Notes: generated by a model from the letters alone, not told the origin. DNA of 32,266 nucleotides from Candidatus Gottesmanbacteria bacterium (GCA_023245335.1 JAHFKK010000006.1:1-32266), one strand, 5' to 3'; shown: positions 8,472 to 16,641, numbered from the stretch's first letter. Made by a program: numbers and translations.

Positions 8472-9713
8472 TTAAGCAGCCGACGAAATCCTGCAAGCCC
8501 ATCCCGGATAAAGGGTCTTCTGGCCAAACAGGACATCAATACGGCACGGGAAACGATCATTGACAATATCAAAGTTTCTGACCACCCTGAGCGAGATGCC
8601 GTCAAAAACCTCCCTGGCCGCAAAATCTACACCCTTCGGCAATTCAAGGTCGGCGCTGACAAAGGTGAACGCGTCTTTGTGGAAAGCCAAACTCTGACGG
8701 AAAGCCGTGTTCGAGGTGCCGACACCGCCCGACGTAAGGAAAACGACCGTTGCCGTCGTGGAGCTGGTACTGACAACACAGTTCTGCTTTGCGCCGGACT
8801 TGTAGGGAGTGGGACTTACAGCTACCGTCCACGTTGAAGCAGCGGTAGCTACCTGAGCAGCCGTGATTGACCACTGCTTTAGATTACCCATCGTGGTCTT
8901 TGTTTCCGGGTTCACATCATAGACGCCGGCAATGGTGAAGACGTCACCCGCCGACTTTGTATCAGATGCGGTTACTGCCGACAGAACGACTGTTGCCGTG
9001 CCGTTAGTAAGAGACCCGGTATCGGTCGTTTCACCAGTGGTAATAACACCGACTGTATGGACGGGAGTCATTTCGGATTCGTAGAACTTGAACCCATAGA
9101 CCTGCCCCAAAAGCCCGGTATCATACTGCTTGGAAATCTCAGCGGCTGGGTTGAAGATGTTATAGCCTGCCGTGATGATACTGTTAGCAGCCAGAGCATC
9201 GACCATTGCCATCCGGTCAGAAGGCGGGGCAAGGTTTTGAGACAGCTTCGCCCGCGCAGCGAGCAGGACGGCTAACGTCGGGGCCGTGGAGTAATCTGTG
9301 GCACTCGTGTGAACATGGTTGGCAACGCTGGGGTAGCAAGCCGCAATAACGGTTTTGTCCACCTCCGCAGCCAATCTTGACATGGCCGGGTTAAGTATCC
9401 GATCTGCGAACTCATCCAGGGAAAGGGTAAGTTCAACAGAACTGAAGTTGATATCAACGCCCTTCTGGGTCGCAAGCGTCAAGGTCTGCGTGGTTTCGGT
9501 TACGTCCTGGGTGTCCATGATCGCCCCCGTCCGTACCGTAAATTGGTTCGGTTCCCGAATAAGCAGGGTTCCGCCGTTCTTGGCGCCTGACCTTGCAAAC
9601 CGATCATCGTACTGCTTGTTAATCATCTTGGTGAAAACCAGGTTATTGTGCAAAATCGCCAGGGCTTTTCTGGTGATATCGCCTGAGCTTAAAGTTTTTA
9701 TGGTATTAGCCAT
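8472..9713 (-). CDS. Major coat protein, P22 gp5-like
   Basis: A 413-residue HK97-fold coat protein of the P22 type, near the 430 residues of P22 gp5. The N-terminal arm and E-loop region (residues about 30-90) contain the RSGAKNGGTLLIREPNQF segment. An inserted beta domain near residues 215-310 contains GDVFTIAGVYDVNPETK, matching the position and pattern of the P22 telokin-like I-domain. The C-terminus includes LRVVRNFDIVNDRFPCRIDVLFG. The gene follows the scaffold-like gene as in P22, has an AGGAGG site, and is followed directly by a hairpin terminator. Confidence 0.9.
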   Translation of the reverse strand: MANTIKTLSSGDITRKALAILHNNLVFTKMINKQYDDRFARSGAKNGGTLLIREPNQFTVRTGAIMDTQDVTETTQTLTLATQKGVDINFSSVELTLSLDEFADRILNPAMSRLAAEVDKTVIAACYPSVANHVHTSATDYSTAPTLAVLLAARAKLSQNLAPPSDRMAMVDALAANSIITAGYNIFNPAAEISKQYDTGLLGQVYGFKFYESEMTPVHTVGVITTGETTDTGSLTNGTATVVLSAVTASDTKSAGDVFTIAGVYDVNPETKTTMGNLKQWSITAAQVATAASTWTVAVSPTPYKSGAKQNCVVSTSSTTATVVFLTSGGVGTSNTAFRQSLAFHKDAFTFVSADLELPKGVDFAAREVFDGISLRVVRNFDIVNDRFPCRIDVLFGQKTLYPGWACRISSAA

Positions 9714-9733
9714 TGTAAATTACCTCCTGAAAG

Positions 9734-10489
9734 TTAGCCAGTTCTGGCTTTGAGTTTATCTAAGGTTCTTTTTTTATCCCATGCCATCCACTCAGCGGTT
9801 GACATTTTCTCCGGGTCAACTTCAGTGGGTGCGGAGCCGCCGCCTAACTTATTCGGCAACGGTTCAGGGGCCTGGGATTCTCTTTTAATCGGGGTTGCGC
9901 CGCTTATCATGTCATACTGTTTTTTAATCAGCTTCATGGTATTCAGGGCAGCGTTTTCGCCGACTATCCGTGGGTCGGTCATCCTTCCTAAATCTTCGTA
10001 GGTGTATCCCAACGCTTCAATTGCGAACTTTTCCAGAGCGGGTTTCACGGTTAGAAAATCAGGAATTGCGGCGGTTATTTTCCCGGCGTACTCATTCTGC
10101 CGGGCCATCGTCCTTGTCGCCGTCTTTTCCTTCAGCTCGATTTTCATGTCGCGTAACTGCTCTACCTGCAATGCGTTCCCGTAAGGGTCTTCGTTTTGCA
10201 GTCTCGCAATTTCGTTGTTGATGTAAGAAATTGTCCCTGCCGGGTTTTCCTCGTAGTAGTCCTCCATCGACTTAACCGGCGCTGCCCCCTGGGGCCTTGC
10301 GGCAAGTTTTGCCTCCGCTTCCTGACGTTTGCGGCGTTCATCTTCCAACGCTGCAAGCGGGACGGTCTTCGGAATGACAACTTCTTCAATTACTTCTTCA
10401 ACTACTTCATCAACAACTGGCTCTACCGGCGGCGCAGATACTTCATCGCCCGTGGGTTCACCAACTACGATCTCACTGTTCTCTTCCAT
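9734..10489 (-). CDS. Scaffold-like protein (head assembly)
   Basis: A 251-residue acidic protein. Residues about 5-45 are a Glu/Val-rich low-complexity stretch (EVVEEVIEEVV). Next comes a coiled-coil-prone region (LAALEDERRKRQEAEAKLAARP) and a helical C-terminal half. It lies between portal and coat genes, the usual scaffold position in P22-like phages, where scaffold directs coat assembly and leaves before packaging. The ATG at 10489 was chosen because of its AAGGAG site; an in-frame codon 11 residues upstream lacks one. The sequence is not clearly homologous to P22 gp8, so the call rests on position and composition. Confidence 0.7.
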   Translation of the reverse strand: MEENSEIVVGEPTGDEVSAPPVEPVVDEVVEEVIEEVVIPKTVPLAALEDERRKRQEAEAKLAARPQGAAPVKSMEDYYEENPAGTISYINNEIARLQNEDPYGNALQVEQLRDMKIELKEKTATRTMARQNEYAGKITAAIPDFLTVKPALEKFAIEALGYTYEDLGRMTDPRIVGENAALNTMKLIKKQYDMISGATPIKRESQAPEPLPNKLGGGSAPTEVDPEKMSTAEWMAWDKKRTLDKLKARTG

Positions 10490-10559
10490 GATTCTCCTTC
10501 TCGCCCGTAAAGTCGGCGGCACTCATTACGCGCCCGTTGTCCCCGGCGGCGGGAAATAA

Positions 10560-10612
10560 ACTTTGTCGCACTTTGTCGCACTTTGTCGCACTTTGTCGCG
10601 GTAGTGCGACAA
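10560..10612. repeat. Four tandem copies of a 10-bp unit plus hairpin
   Basis: The unit ACTTTGTCGC occurs four times in perfect tandem at 10560-10599. The last copy also forms one arm of a 7-bp stem (TTGTCGC, six-base loop, GCGACAA) that ends at 10612. The repeat fills the gap between the portal and scaffold-like genes. A DNA or RNA binding site is possible; no function is known. Confidence 0.85.
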
Positions 10613-10615
10613 CTT

Positions 10616-12661
10616 TTATTGCATCTGTGGCGGAACCATTCCACCCATTAATTCAGGTGGTAAGTTTCCTTCCATTTTTGGAGGGGTGCCAAGTGAAGGT
10701 GAGGGGGCGCCCTGTCCTCCACCTGGGGGTTGCCCCTGCATTTCTAGCGCCTGGCTTAGTGCTTCCATTTCTAGTCGATACTGCTCCTGCTGTTCACCCA
10801 CCTCGGCGGCAGATGCTTTGGCGAGGTTCAGGAGTATCTCGCTTCCTGTTTTCGTCTTGCCGATCCGCAGGGCCTCTATTTCTTCTTCTAATTTCTGAAT
10901 CTGCAACTGTTGTTCGGGATCGGGGCCGTTATCCTTTGGAGCAAGCCGCTCGGCTATTTTCTCGGAACCCGGCCAATCCATGTTTTTGATGACGAGATCG
11001 CCTATTACACTCATAAGCTGCGGTACGGACTGAATGAGCTTCATCATGCTTTCGGCGGCCTGCATCCTCTGGGTTGTGTATGAAGGCCCAACAGTGATCG
11101 CTATGTCGTACTTCCCAGCAGTGATGTCGTTAATAAGCGTCTGTGACCCATCTGGATTGACCACTATCTTATTGATAGGGACAATTCCGTGGCTGTCATC
11201 CTCGCCCAATGTTCTGATTGTGCGTTCTGTATCGTAAATGCGGGGAACCAGATCGACAAGTATTTTGCCCGTGAATGTTATTGCCCTGCCGTAGTTGTCG
11301 ATAAACTCAAACATCCCAACATCTGATTCGCGTTGCCGGGCAAAGATGGCCACACCTGACCGCTCGTTTGAAGACTGCCCTAATGCCGCGTCATAAATGC
11401 CGATGGTGTCCTTCATGTCAGCCGTGGCTTGCTGCGCCATTTGAACGAAAACCGTATTGACCGTCGCTCCTTGTTCCCGTTGCGGAGCGCCTCCTGTGTT
11501 GGGATCGGGGTTGTAAAGCACATAGGGAAACGGATAATTATTAAGCTGATTCCACTGTGACTCGTGTCCCTTTATCTGCGCCGGGGTAACTTTATATGGA
11601 ACCTTCGGCTGTAGTGCCGCCATTTCCATGTTTTGCGAAACGGTATAATTATATACCTTTTGGGCGTCTTTGGCGTCTCTAATGAGTGATTTGTAATATG
11701 TCTTGCCCTCGATTGTCCAAGTGTCGCCATAGACCGGCACAAGGGGAATATACTTACCAGCCCAATCCTTCGGGCCTTCTAAAACCTTGTGGCCCGTAAC
11801 CAGGCACCACTTTACTTGCTTTGCCTTAACTTTCCGTTCTTTCAGTATCGGGTACGGCTGGCCCTGAATCATTAAAGATTTACCCTTCCCATCGGGGCTA
11901 GGGATGATGTGCTCGTTTTTGACCTTTGAGCTGTCGATAACCGATCCATCCTGTAGTTTGTAAATCGTCTTTTCGACAATTTCCTTGTAATAGTATTCCG
12001 CAACTCTGATTGTGTCGTCAAGGAACCATCCGTCAAGGTTTTCACCCGTCCCCTGCTCTGTCCAGCCAGTTATTTCGTCTTTCGGGAATAACTGCTTGAA
12101 CTTCGACTTACTCATGGTTTCCGTAACGAAGCACCATTCCAGCCCGCCACGATAGACATCATGGACGGTTTCCGGGTCAGGATACACGCAAAACTGGTTT
12201 AAGATGCCTTCAATCATAATATCCTGGTCGAAAGTATCATCTTCGGCATATTTTGTTTCAACACGCCACCAGCCAGGGTACCCCCCGGCCACCGCATGCT
12301 TAAATGCGTTGTCATAGGCGATTGAAGCATAACTGTTGTACTGGATATTGCGAATATGACCCTCGATTATCTTGGCCATCGTTGGATCAGAGTTACTATC
12401 AACTGGCCTTACCTTAATATCGGGCCTGTTCTGGCGTTGATCACCCGTCACCTGCCGCACGAACTTCGGCAACTTGTTAATTGTGAGTCTCGGCCGGCCA
12501 GCCCTTGCGGTTATTGCCTCTTTATCCCACTGCTCGTCGCCGCCGAGGACAAATTTCAGGTCTTCGATTGCCAGATTTCGGTTCTCTCCGCTTTCGGACA
12601 TCGAAATCTTAAACCGCTCCCGCAACGTTGCCAGGAAATCTTCGTCTTTTTTCTTTGTCAT
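10616..12661 (-). CDS. Portal protein, P22 gp1-like
   Basis: A 681-residue protein close to P22 portal (725). Typical features are the N-terminal helix (LRERFKISMSESGENR), EDLKFVLGGDEQWD, then GRPRLTINKLPKFVRQVTGDQRQNRPDIKV, a region seen in P22-type portals. The C-terminal 100 residues hold a long coiled coil (QQLQIQKLEEEIEALRIGK, EQQEQYRLEMEALSQALE) comparable to the P22 barrel, and a Pro/Gly-rich end. Twelve copies form the vertex through which DNA is packaged and ejected. Its start lies one base after the terminase stop. Confidence 0.9.
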   Translation of the reverse strand: MTKKKDEDFLATLRERFKISMSESGENRNLAIEDLKFVLGGDEQWDKEAITARAGRPRLTINKLPKFVRQVTGDQRQNRPDIKVRPVDSNSDPTMAKIIEGHIRNIQYNSYASIAYDNAFKHAVAGGYPGWWRVETKYAEDDTFDQDIMIEGILNQFCVYPDPETVHDVYRGGLEWCFVTETMSKSKFKQLFPKDEITGWTEQGTGENLDGWFLDDTIRVAEYYYKEIVEKTIYKLQDGSVIDSSKVKNEHIIPSPDGKGKSLMIQGQPYPILKERKVKAKQVKWCLVTGHKVLEGPKDWAGKYIPLVPVYGDTWTIEGKTYYKSLIRDAKDAQKVYNYTVSQNMEMAALQPKVPYKVTPAQIKGHESQWNQLNNYPFPYVLYNPDPNTGGAPQREQGATVNTVFVQMAQQATADMKDTIGIYDAALGQSSNERSGVAIFARQRESDVGMFEFIDNYGRAITFTGKILVDLVPRIYDTERTIRTLGEDDSHGIVPINKIVVNPDGSQTLINDITAGKYDIAITVGPSYTTQRMQAAESMMKLIQSVPQLMSVIGDLVIKNMDWPGSEKIAERLAPKDNGPDPEQQLQIQKLEEEIEALRIGKTKTGSEILLNLAKASAAEVGEQQEQYRLEMEALSQALEMQGQPPGGGQGAPSPSLGTPPKMEGNLPPELMGGMVPPQMQ

Positions 12662-14038
12662 TTAAGCCGCCATCCAGTTACTTGTTAAAAACTTGCTTGG
12701 GTCAAAGGGTTTCGATACCGCATGCTGCTCATAGCCTACCGCAAAAGTGATAAACGCCGTCGATGCATGGCTGCACCAGTTATGGAGGTATCGCTGTTTC
12801 AAAACCTTCTTGTCGTCATCAAATTCAGCCTGAAAATACTCCAAAGCGTTTATCCCCCTGGCGCATTTGTCCTTGTCAAACCAACAAGACGACAAAACAT
12901 TACGCACCGCAGGGACCTGAACCTGCATGAAAACATCCATGTTCCTCATTCGGTTCACTACCAACACCGGCCTGATTCCTATCCGTTCAGCCATCTCCTT
13001 CTTGGACATCGCCAACTCCGAATTGGTCAATTCCCGCTGGTTCGCATCATGGGGCATGTGATGATTGCCGTAAATATAGGGCTTCTCTTTCAGTACCTTC
13101 GCGTAATGCTCCAGACCCATCCCAGTGTTTTCATAGTAATCAATAAAGTGATACGACTTCCCGTTCTCCTGCATGAACCAAATCGTCGTAGAATCATCAA
13201 CGCCCAAATCCCAAAAGGTGTGAACCTCCTGCCCGGTCTGGTGCGGTACGTTTGTTATCCGCTTATCAGCACGAGCCTCCCTGATCTGCTTGCCAAAGTA
13301 TGCCCCCATAATGGCGCCTTCAAAAGAGCACATGTACTCCTGTTGATAAAGAGCCTCCCCCAGGTCGTCGCCCCATATTGCAACCAACTCAGTACGAATC
13401 CCAGAGAGCTGCTCCTTCGTAAATACAGGAGTCTGGTCAGCCTTCGTAACCTCCGCAAACCACTTCGGGTCTTGCATCCCATGATCCAACATCGTCTTCG
13501 CATGGTTGTTGCCACGGCTCGTCGTGATGAATAAAGCAAAACCGTTGTTCTCCTCCAAAATGGGCATAATGTACGGCCAACATAACGGATCGGCCAACGC
13601 CCACTCCGAAGCAATTATCCCTATCGGCGGAGAGCCAACCAAAGCATTGAAATTGTCACTCCCTACCAACTGCCACGAGGCGCCGTTCTTGAAACCAATA
13701 AACATGTCGTTCTCGCGGGTCTTCTCCCGTATCTCCAAAGGAAAGGCCTCATCTATCCTACGCTTCCCAGACCGAGGGTTTACCGCATCCCATACCGATT
13801 TCCTACACTGTGCATACATCGGTAACATGTGCCAGTAATTCCCCACTCGCTGAACTACCTGGGTCGCTGTGAAATGTAACGCTACGTCGTCTTTACCCCA
13901 ACGCCGGTGAGCTATTTCAATGGCCCTCTTACCGCCACCCTCAAGATATAACCACAACGGCAGCTGGTCCTCACGGGGAACCCAGTTATTCGGTATCCGT
14001 ATCTTGCGGTTGCTGCCTTTGTATCCCTGCTGCTTCAT
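12662..14038 (-). CDS. Terminase large subunit
   Basis: A 458-residue packaging motor. The Walker A-like motif is AHRRWGKDD (residues 43-51), an arginine-rich variant with Asp in place of the usual Ser/Thr. Walker B and the catalytic Glu are in GIIASEWAL (Glu145). The nuclease domain shows FWDLGVDDSTT (Asp277) and HMPHDANQ (Asp331). The third metal-binding position of the usual SHxADAF pattern reads SHASTAF, with Thr427 where Asp is common. The protein drives DNA into the procapsid and cuts the concatemer. The start has only a weak ribosome binding site and lies one base after the stop of a 37-residue frame. Confidence 0.9.
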   Translation of the reverse strand: MKQQGYKGSNRKIRIPNNWVPREDQLPLWLYLEGGGKRAIEIAHRRWGKDDVALHFTATQVVQRVGNYWHMLPMYAQCRKSVWDAVNPRSGKRRIDEAFPLEIREKTRENDMFIGFKNGASWQLVGSDNFNALVGSPPIGIIASEWALADPLCWPYIMPILEENNGFALFITTSRGNNHAKTMLDHGMQDPKWFAEVTKADQTPVFTKEQLSGIRTELVAIWGDDLGEALYQQEYMCSFEGAIMGAYFGKQIREARADKRITNVPHQTGQEVHTFWDLGVDDSTTIWFMQENGKSYHFIDYYENTGMGLEHYAKVLKEKPYIYGNHHMPHDANQRELTNSELAMSKKEMAERIGIRPVLVVNRMRNMDVFMQVQVPAVRNVLSSCWFDKDKCARGINALEYFQAEFDDDKKVLKQRYLHNWCSHASTAFITFAVGYEQHAVSKPFDPSKFLTSNWMAA

Positions 14039-14039
14039 A

Positions 14040-14153
14040 CTAATAACCCACTACAAATTCCCCACGCCGTATCACAGGAAACAGGTTCGACAAACACAAT
14101 TTCCGATTTCCCACATACCCCCCACTCTTTAGAACTGCTTGCTCTGTGGGCAT
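14040..14153 (-). CDS. Tiny hypothetical protein before terminase large subunit
   Basis: A 37-codon frame beginning MPTEQAVLKSGG, with an AGAGG site seven bases before its ATG. It ends one base before the start of the large terminase gene, so it could couple terminase translation. No family was recognised, and the only support is the ribosome binding site and the tight packing. Confidence 0.45.
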   Translation of the reverse strand: MPTEQAVLKSGGYVGNRKLCLSNLFPVIRRGEFVVGY

Positions 14154-14196
14154 GGTGGTACCTCTTTTCACGCCAACCCCGGCACCTGGTTGACCC

Positions 14197-14331
14197 TCAT
14201 ACCCCCGGACTCATCCCGGCAGGCGCTGGCTCGGTATCCAGGGCGTGAGAGTTGATAGAGTTATCAACAGTCTTATCAACAGCGTGTGGATTTGAGTTAT
14301 CAACCGGTTTGGTGTTTGTGTTGATGACCAT
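14197..14331 (-). CDS. Tiny hypothetical protein with repeated VDN/VDK motif
   Basis: A 44-codon frame with GAGGGG upstream of its ATG, between the small and large terminase genes. It contains repeated VDN, VDK and VDN triplets encoded by three copies of a TTATCAAC-type sequence (14261, 14273 and 14297 on the plus strand). The C-terminus is Pro-rich. The repeats resemble weak DnaA boxes, so the stretch may be a DNA site rather than a gene. Confidence 0.4.
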   Translation of the reverse strand: MVINTNTKPVDNSNPHAVDKTVDNSINSHALDTEPAPAGMSPGV

Positions 14332-14423
14332 TCCGCCAGCCCCTCGTAACTACCCGATATTATTGCTACGTCTTATAAGTGTACATATGTAAACTTGTGG
14401 CACAAGGCATTGACATCATTGCC

Positions 14424-14861
14424 TTATTTACTTTTTGCTCCCTTTTTGATGCCTGTTGATAACTTTTTGGGCGCGAATGACACCACTTCGACGGCCATAG
14501 TGCCGGAGACATTGACGTTTTGTTCCTGTTTGTCGGTCCAGCCGGCGTTCTTGAGCCAGAATATCGGCCCTGCCACTTGATTGCCATAGAGCCGCTGTTC
14601 CATGTGATCAGAGAGGCGCCGCTTAGCTTTTTTTATAGTACCGCTGAACGCATCCTTGCGCTCATAATTCCAGATTGTATCGATATCGCAATCAAGCGCT
14701 AGCGCCATGCCAGAGATTGTTAGGGGTGTATCAGATGCTTCTCGATCTGAGAAGTATTTATCTATGAGTATTTGGAGTTGTTCTGGTGATTTCCACAATG
14801 GGGGATGTCCGGTTTTGACTTTTGGCTTGAGTTTATTTAGGGCGGCTTGGTTGATTGGCAT
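14424..14861 (-). CDS. Terminase small subunit
   Basis: A 145-residue protein of the gp3 DNA-packaging type. The centre has a helix-turn-helix-like segment (TPLTISGMALALDCDIDTIWNYE) followed by KAKRRLSDHMEQRLYGNQVAGPIFWLKNAGWTDK, a pattern typical of phage small terminases. It recognises the packaging site and activates the large subunit. A longer frame starting at 14906 would overlap the preceding gene by 44 bases. The ATG at 14861 has a GGAG site eight bases upstream and starts two bases past the preceding stop, so it is preferred. The C-terminus is Lys-rich. Confidence 0.85.
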   Translation of the reverse strand: MPINQAALNKLKPKVKTGHPPLWKSPEQLQILIDKYFSDREASDTPLTISGMALALDCDIDTIWNYERKDAFSGTIKKAKRRLSDHMEQRLYGNQVAGPIFWLKNAGWTDKQEQNVNVSGTMAVEVVSFAPKKLSTGIKKGAKSK

Positions 14862-14862
14862 T

Positions 14863-15195
14863 TTAGCAGCTCCTGAACGCTGGCGTCCTGTTCCCGTTTT
14901 TGGCATGGATTAGGCGCGCTATAGCCTGGACCTGGGGTATTGTGATGTCCGGGCGGATAAATATGCCGTCGGGCGTCCAGGCTGTTATGCCGAGGTCTCG
15001 GCGCATATCTAGATGGAGATCGGCGTCGAGGCGCACTAATCCAGTTGACTGGACTGGCACTCGGCAGGGTTGGCTGGGTGTTACATTTTGGGTGTTACAT
15101 TTTGGGGGTGTTACAACTGATATTTGGCTGGGTGTTACATTTTGTCGGCGTGTCCGCTGATACTCTGCCATCTCTGTCGCGGTGCGCTGTTTCAT
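14863..15195 (-). CDS. Hypothetical phage protein upstream of small terminase
   Basis: A 110-residue protein, unrecognised. The N-terminal third holds a repeated NVTPSQ motif encoded by near-identical DNA repeats. The C-terminal half (LVRLDADLHLDMRRDLGITAW and DITIPQVQAIARLIHAKNG) looks like a compact folded domain. A GAGG site precedes the ATG. It is the first gene of the leftward packaging operon and is followed after one base by the small terminase, suggesting a regulatory or packaging-related role, which is inference. Confidence 0.65.
   Translation of the reverse strand: MKQRTATEMAEYQRTRRQNVTPSQISVVTPPKCNTQNVTPSQPCRVPVQSTGLVRLDADLHLDMRRDLGITAWTPDGIFIRPDITIPQVQAIARLIHAKNGNRTPAFRSC
15070..15144. 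repeat. Direct repeats inside the gene upstream of small terminase
   Basis: A 21-bp sequence is repeated exactly at 15070-15090 and 15124-15144. Its core GGTGTTACATTTTG occurs a third time at 15091-15104, with a partial copy at 15107. In the leftward frame the copies encode NVTPS-type repeats. This may be repeat expansion in a disordered protein segment or a packaging or regulatory site within the gene. Confidence 0.85.
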
Positions 15196-15493
15196 CGGCC
15201 GGCCCTCAGGTTATAGCTATTTATACGCCTGTTGTTTGCTGATTGCAAGTGTTTTTTATCCAATTATCAGCCTGTGGTTTTCACGGGGCCCGTGATTTTC
15301 CCGCCAGCTATAAGTTGTTGATTACATACAGGATTGTGGCCCTTTGGGTGTTTTTTGGGGCCGCGGATTTCACAGATTTGGGATTTTTCCCGACTGTAAG
15401 TGGTTGATTTTATTGATGCCGGAGCTTGGCACGGATTATGCTGTATATTGGGTGAGCGCGGCAATCACGCCGCAAAATAATAGGAGGGCAGAG
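15196..15493. promoter_or_regulatory. Divergent control region between packaging genes and rightward operon
   Basis: This 298-base stretch has no convincing gene. It contains an imperfect direct repeat (15294-15323 and 15382-15409, both starting GATTTT(T)CCCG and ending GGTTGATT or TGTTGATT), a sigma-54-like promoter, and a palindrome GCGGC-AATCAC-GCCGC at 15458-15473 just before the first rightward ribosome binding site. It probably controls both directions. Confidence 0.55.
15426..15442 (+). promoter_or_regulatory. Sigma-54 (RpoN)-type promoter candidate
   Basis: The sequence TGGCACGGATTATGCT matches the -24/-12 consensus TGGCACG-N4-TTGCW with one mismatch. It has the required GG and GC pairs separated by exactly ten bases. 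It lies about 50 bases before the first rightward gene. Sigma-54 promoters need a bacterial enhancer-binding protein, and no such activator is visible here. It could occur by chance. Confidence 0.45.
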
Positions 15494-15877
15494 ATGCCAG
15501 AGCATGACGGAGATATTACACGCGGGACCAATAGTTATTATGGCGACGAAGCCGCTGCGAAAATGGCAGCGGTCGAAATCGAACGGGGGCTGGTGGCTAA
15601 TGCCATTTCTGCCCAACAGGTGCGGGTGGAGGCCCAGACATGTGTCAAATGTTCGGGATCGCTGGTCTGGGAGGCATTTGCCCTCGGCGTATCCGGGAGC
15701 GGCGTCTGGTGTCAAGTGCATCTGGAGGAATATCATAAAAAACCGTTGGCCGACATTCTGGGGGCCAAGCGGCGGGCGAACGCGGTTGTCCACTATTGCG
15801 CCCGGTGTGGTAGGCGCGGGCACTGGGTGAGCGGCGCCGGGCAGGCGCTGTGTATCGATCACGAGGATGATTATTAG
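15494..15877 (+). CDS. Small protein with two zinc-binding-like Cys clusters
   Basis: A 127-residue protein. The first half is a helix-rich segment (AAAKMAAVEIERGLVANAI). Two similar Cys clusters follow: CVKC...WCQVH (about residues 49-75) and CARCGRRGHW...LCIDH (about 104-123). Each would bind one zinc, suggesting a tandem zinc-ribbon protein. The ATG at 15494 has a perfect AGGAGGG site; upstream in-frame codons lack one. It is the first gene of a rightward operon of small proteins and is followed by another gene after nine bases. Function unknown. Confidence 0.75.
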   Translation: MPEHDGDITRGTNSYYGDEAAAKMAAVEIERGLVANAISAQQVRVEAQTCVKCSGSLVWEAFALGVSGSGVWCQVHLEEYHKKPLADILGAKRRANAVVHYCARCGRRGHWVSGAGQALCIDHEDDY

Positions 15878-15886
15878 GAGGCAATT

Positions 15887-16135
15887 ATGCGCACCAGAAA
15901 ACACTACGAAAAAATGCTGCTGGCAAACCCCGCCACCACCATCGGGTTTACCCTCGCTGCTGATATGGTGTATGCGGGCAGGCACGATGTCATCGCTCGG
16001 GCGGAGGCGCATGGCAGCGATGAATGGCGCGGAATCGCCCGAAACCTGAAATCCCGGTACGGGGAGAGCCTGTCTGTTGATCAGGTTCGTCATGAGATTT
16101 TTGAACGGGGCCTCGATCCCGGTCGTGGACACTAA
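15887..16135 (+). CDS. Hypothetical small phage protein
   Basis: An 82-residue protein, mostly helical by composition (TRKHYEKMLL, FTLAADMVYAGRHDVIARA, RHEIFERGLD). It has no Cys, signal or membrane segment. The start has an AGGAGG site overlapping the stop of the preceding gene region, so the two are probably one operon. I do not recognise the family. Confidence 0.75.
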   Translation: MRTRKHYEKMLLANPATTIGFTLAADMVYAGRHDVIARAEAHGSDEWRGIARNLKSRYGESLSVDQVRHEIFERGLDPGRGH

Positions 16136-16152
16136 AAGCGCCGGAGGGGGAA

Positions 16153-16434
16153 ATGGGAATGAACTCTATTAACAATGATACGCAAATAATAAGGGGCAGG
16201 AAAATGCGCAAACTAATCAGGCCATTAGAGAGCTATTCTATCGGCGGGCGAACGTTCCACGAAATTCCTACCGACAACGGGTCCCGAGAATTTATCGCGA
16301 CGGACGGGGGTGAAATTAGCCGCGTAGAGTGGGCGGCATACAGCGAGATAATCCGGGCGAAACACTCGAATGAAAGGGAGGTTACAGGGTTTATCTGGGG
16401 AGATGGTGTTATCCTGGGCGTTGCTCGTCCGTGA
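16153..16434 (+). CDS. Hypothetical protein, overlapped by an opposite-strand gene
   Basis: A 93-residue protein whose core reads YSIGGRTFHEIPTDNGSREF and ATDGGEISRVEWAAYSEIIRAK, which looks like a small beta-alpha fold. Two starts have ribosome binding sites: 16153 (GGAGGGGG) and 16204 (GGGGCAGG, giving MRKLIRPLES). Most of the gene is overlapped on the minus strand by a Cys-rich frame with a consensus promoter. If that promoter is active, antisense RNA would cover this gene. Confidence 0.65.
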   Translation: MGMNSINNDTQIIRGRKMRKLIRPLESYSIGGRTFHEIPTDNGSREFIATDGGEISRVEWAAYSEIIRAKHSNEREVTGFIWGDGVILGVARP

Positions 16435-16590
16435 GCTAATCGATTTATCCGTTGCATCGGGGGGAATGCCTGCAACGTTTAGTGGATTATCCGTTGCACG
16501 ATTGAAACGGCTCCGGCAGGATGAGGAAAAAAACCTGGCGTCGATCCGCTTGCTGTCGATCTCCTGGCCACATCCACACAGACATTGCAC
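16225..16590 (-). CDS. Leftward GTG-start Cys-rich zinc-finger-like protein
   Basis: A 121-residue frame starting with GTG eight bases after a GGAGG site, just downstream of a perfect sigma-70 promoter. The N-terminus MQCLCGCGQEIDSKRIDARFF-SSSCRSRF has the CxCGCG...C pattern of small phage zinc-binding proteins. The rest is Ser/Thr/Pro-rich and probably disordered. Residues from about 53 on lie opposite the rightward gene at 16153-16434, which limits confidence in the C-terminal half. Because of its promoter and position in a control region, an early regulator is a possible role, but this is inference. Confidence 0.55.
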   Translation of the reverse strand: MQCLCGCGQEIDSKRIDARFFSSSCRSRFNRATDNPLNVAGIPPDATDKSISSRTSNAQDNTISPDKPCNLPFIRVFRPDYLAVCRPLYAANFTPVRRDKFSGPVVGRNFVERSPADRIAL

Positions 16591-16613
16591 AATAGATACC
16601 TCCGATGGTTACG

Positions 16614-16641
16614 ATTATACGGGGTTTTTGATGATTGTCAA
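16614..16641 (-). promoter_or_regulatory. Perfect consensus sigma-70 promoter, leftward
   Basis: Read leftward it is TTGACA, 16 bases, TATAAT: both hexamers match the consensus exactly. The predicted start of transcription is about 16607, a few bases before the GGAGG of the GTG-start gene. It is the strongest-looking sigma-70 promoter I saw in the window. Confidence 0.8.

Noticed and set aside
14261-14462. Cluster of TTATCAAC-type sequences resembling DnaA boxes
   Set aside because: Each differs from the DnaA-box consensus at one or more positions, and three of four lie within a small frame as VDN/VDK codons. An origin is better supported at the GTGAC array.
15410-16132. 240-codon leftward frame opposite the first rightward accessory genes
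   Set aside because: No ribosome binding site and no recognisable domain. The opposite strand has two genes with strong AGGAGG sites and zinc motifs.
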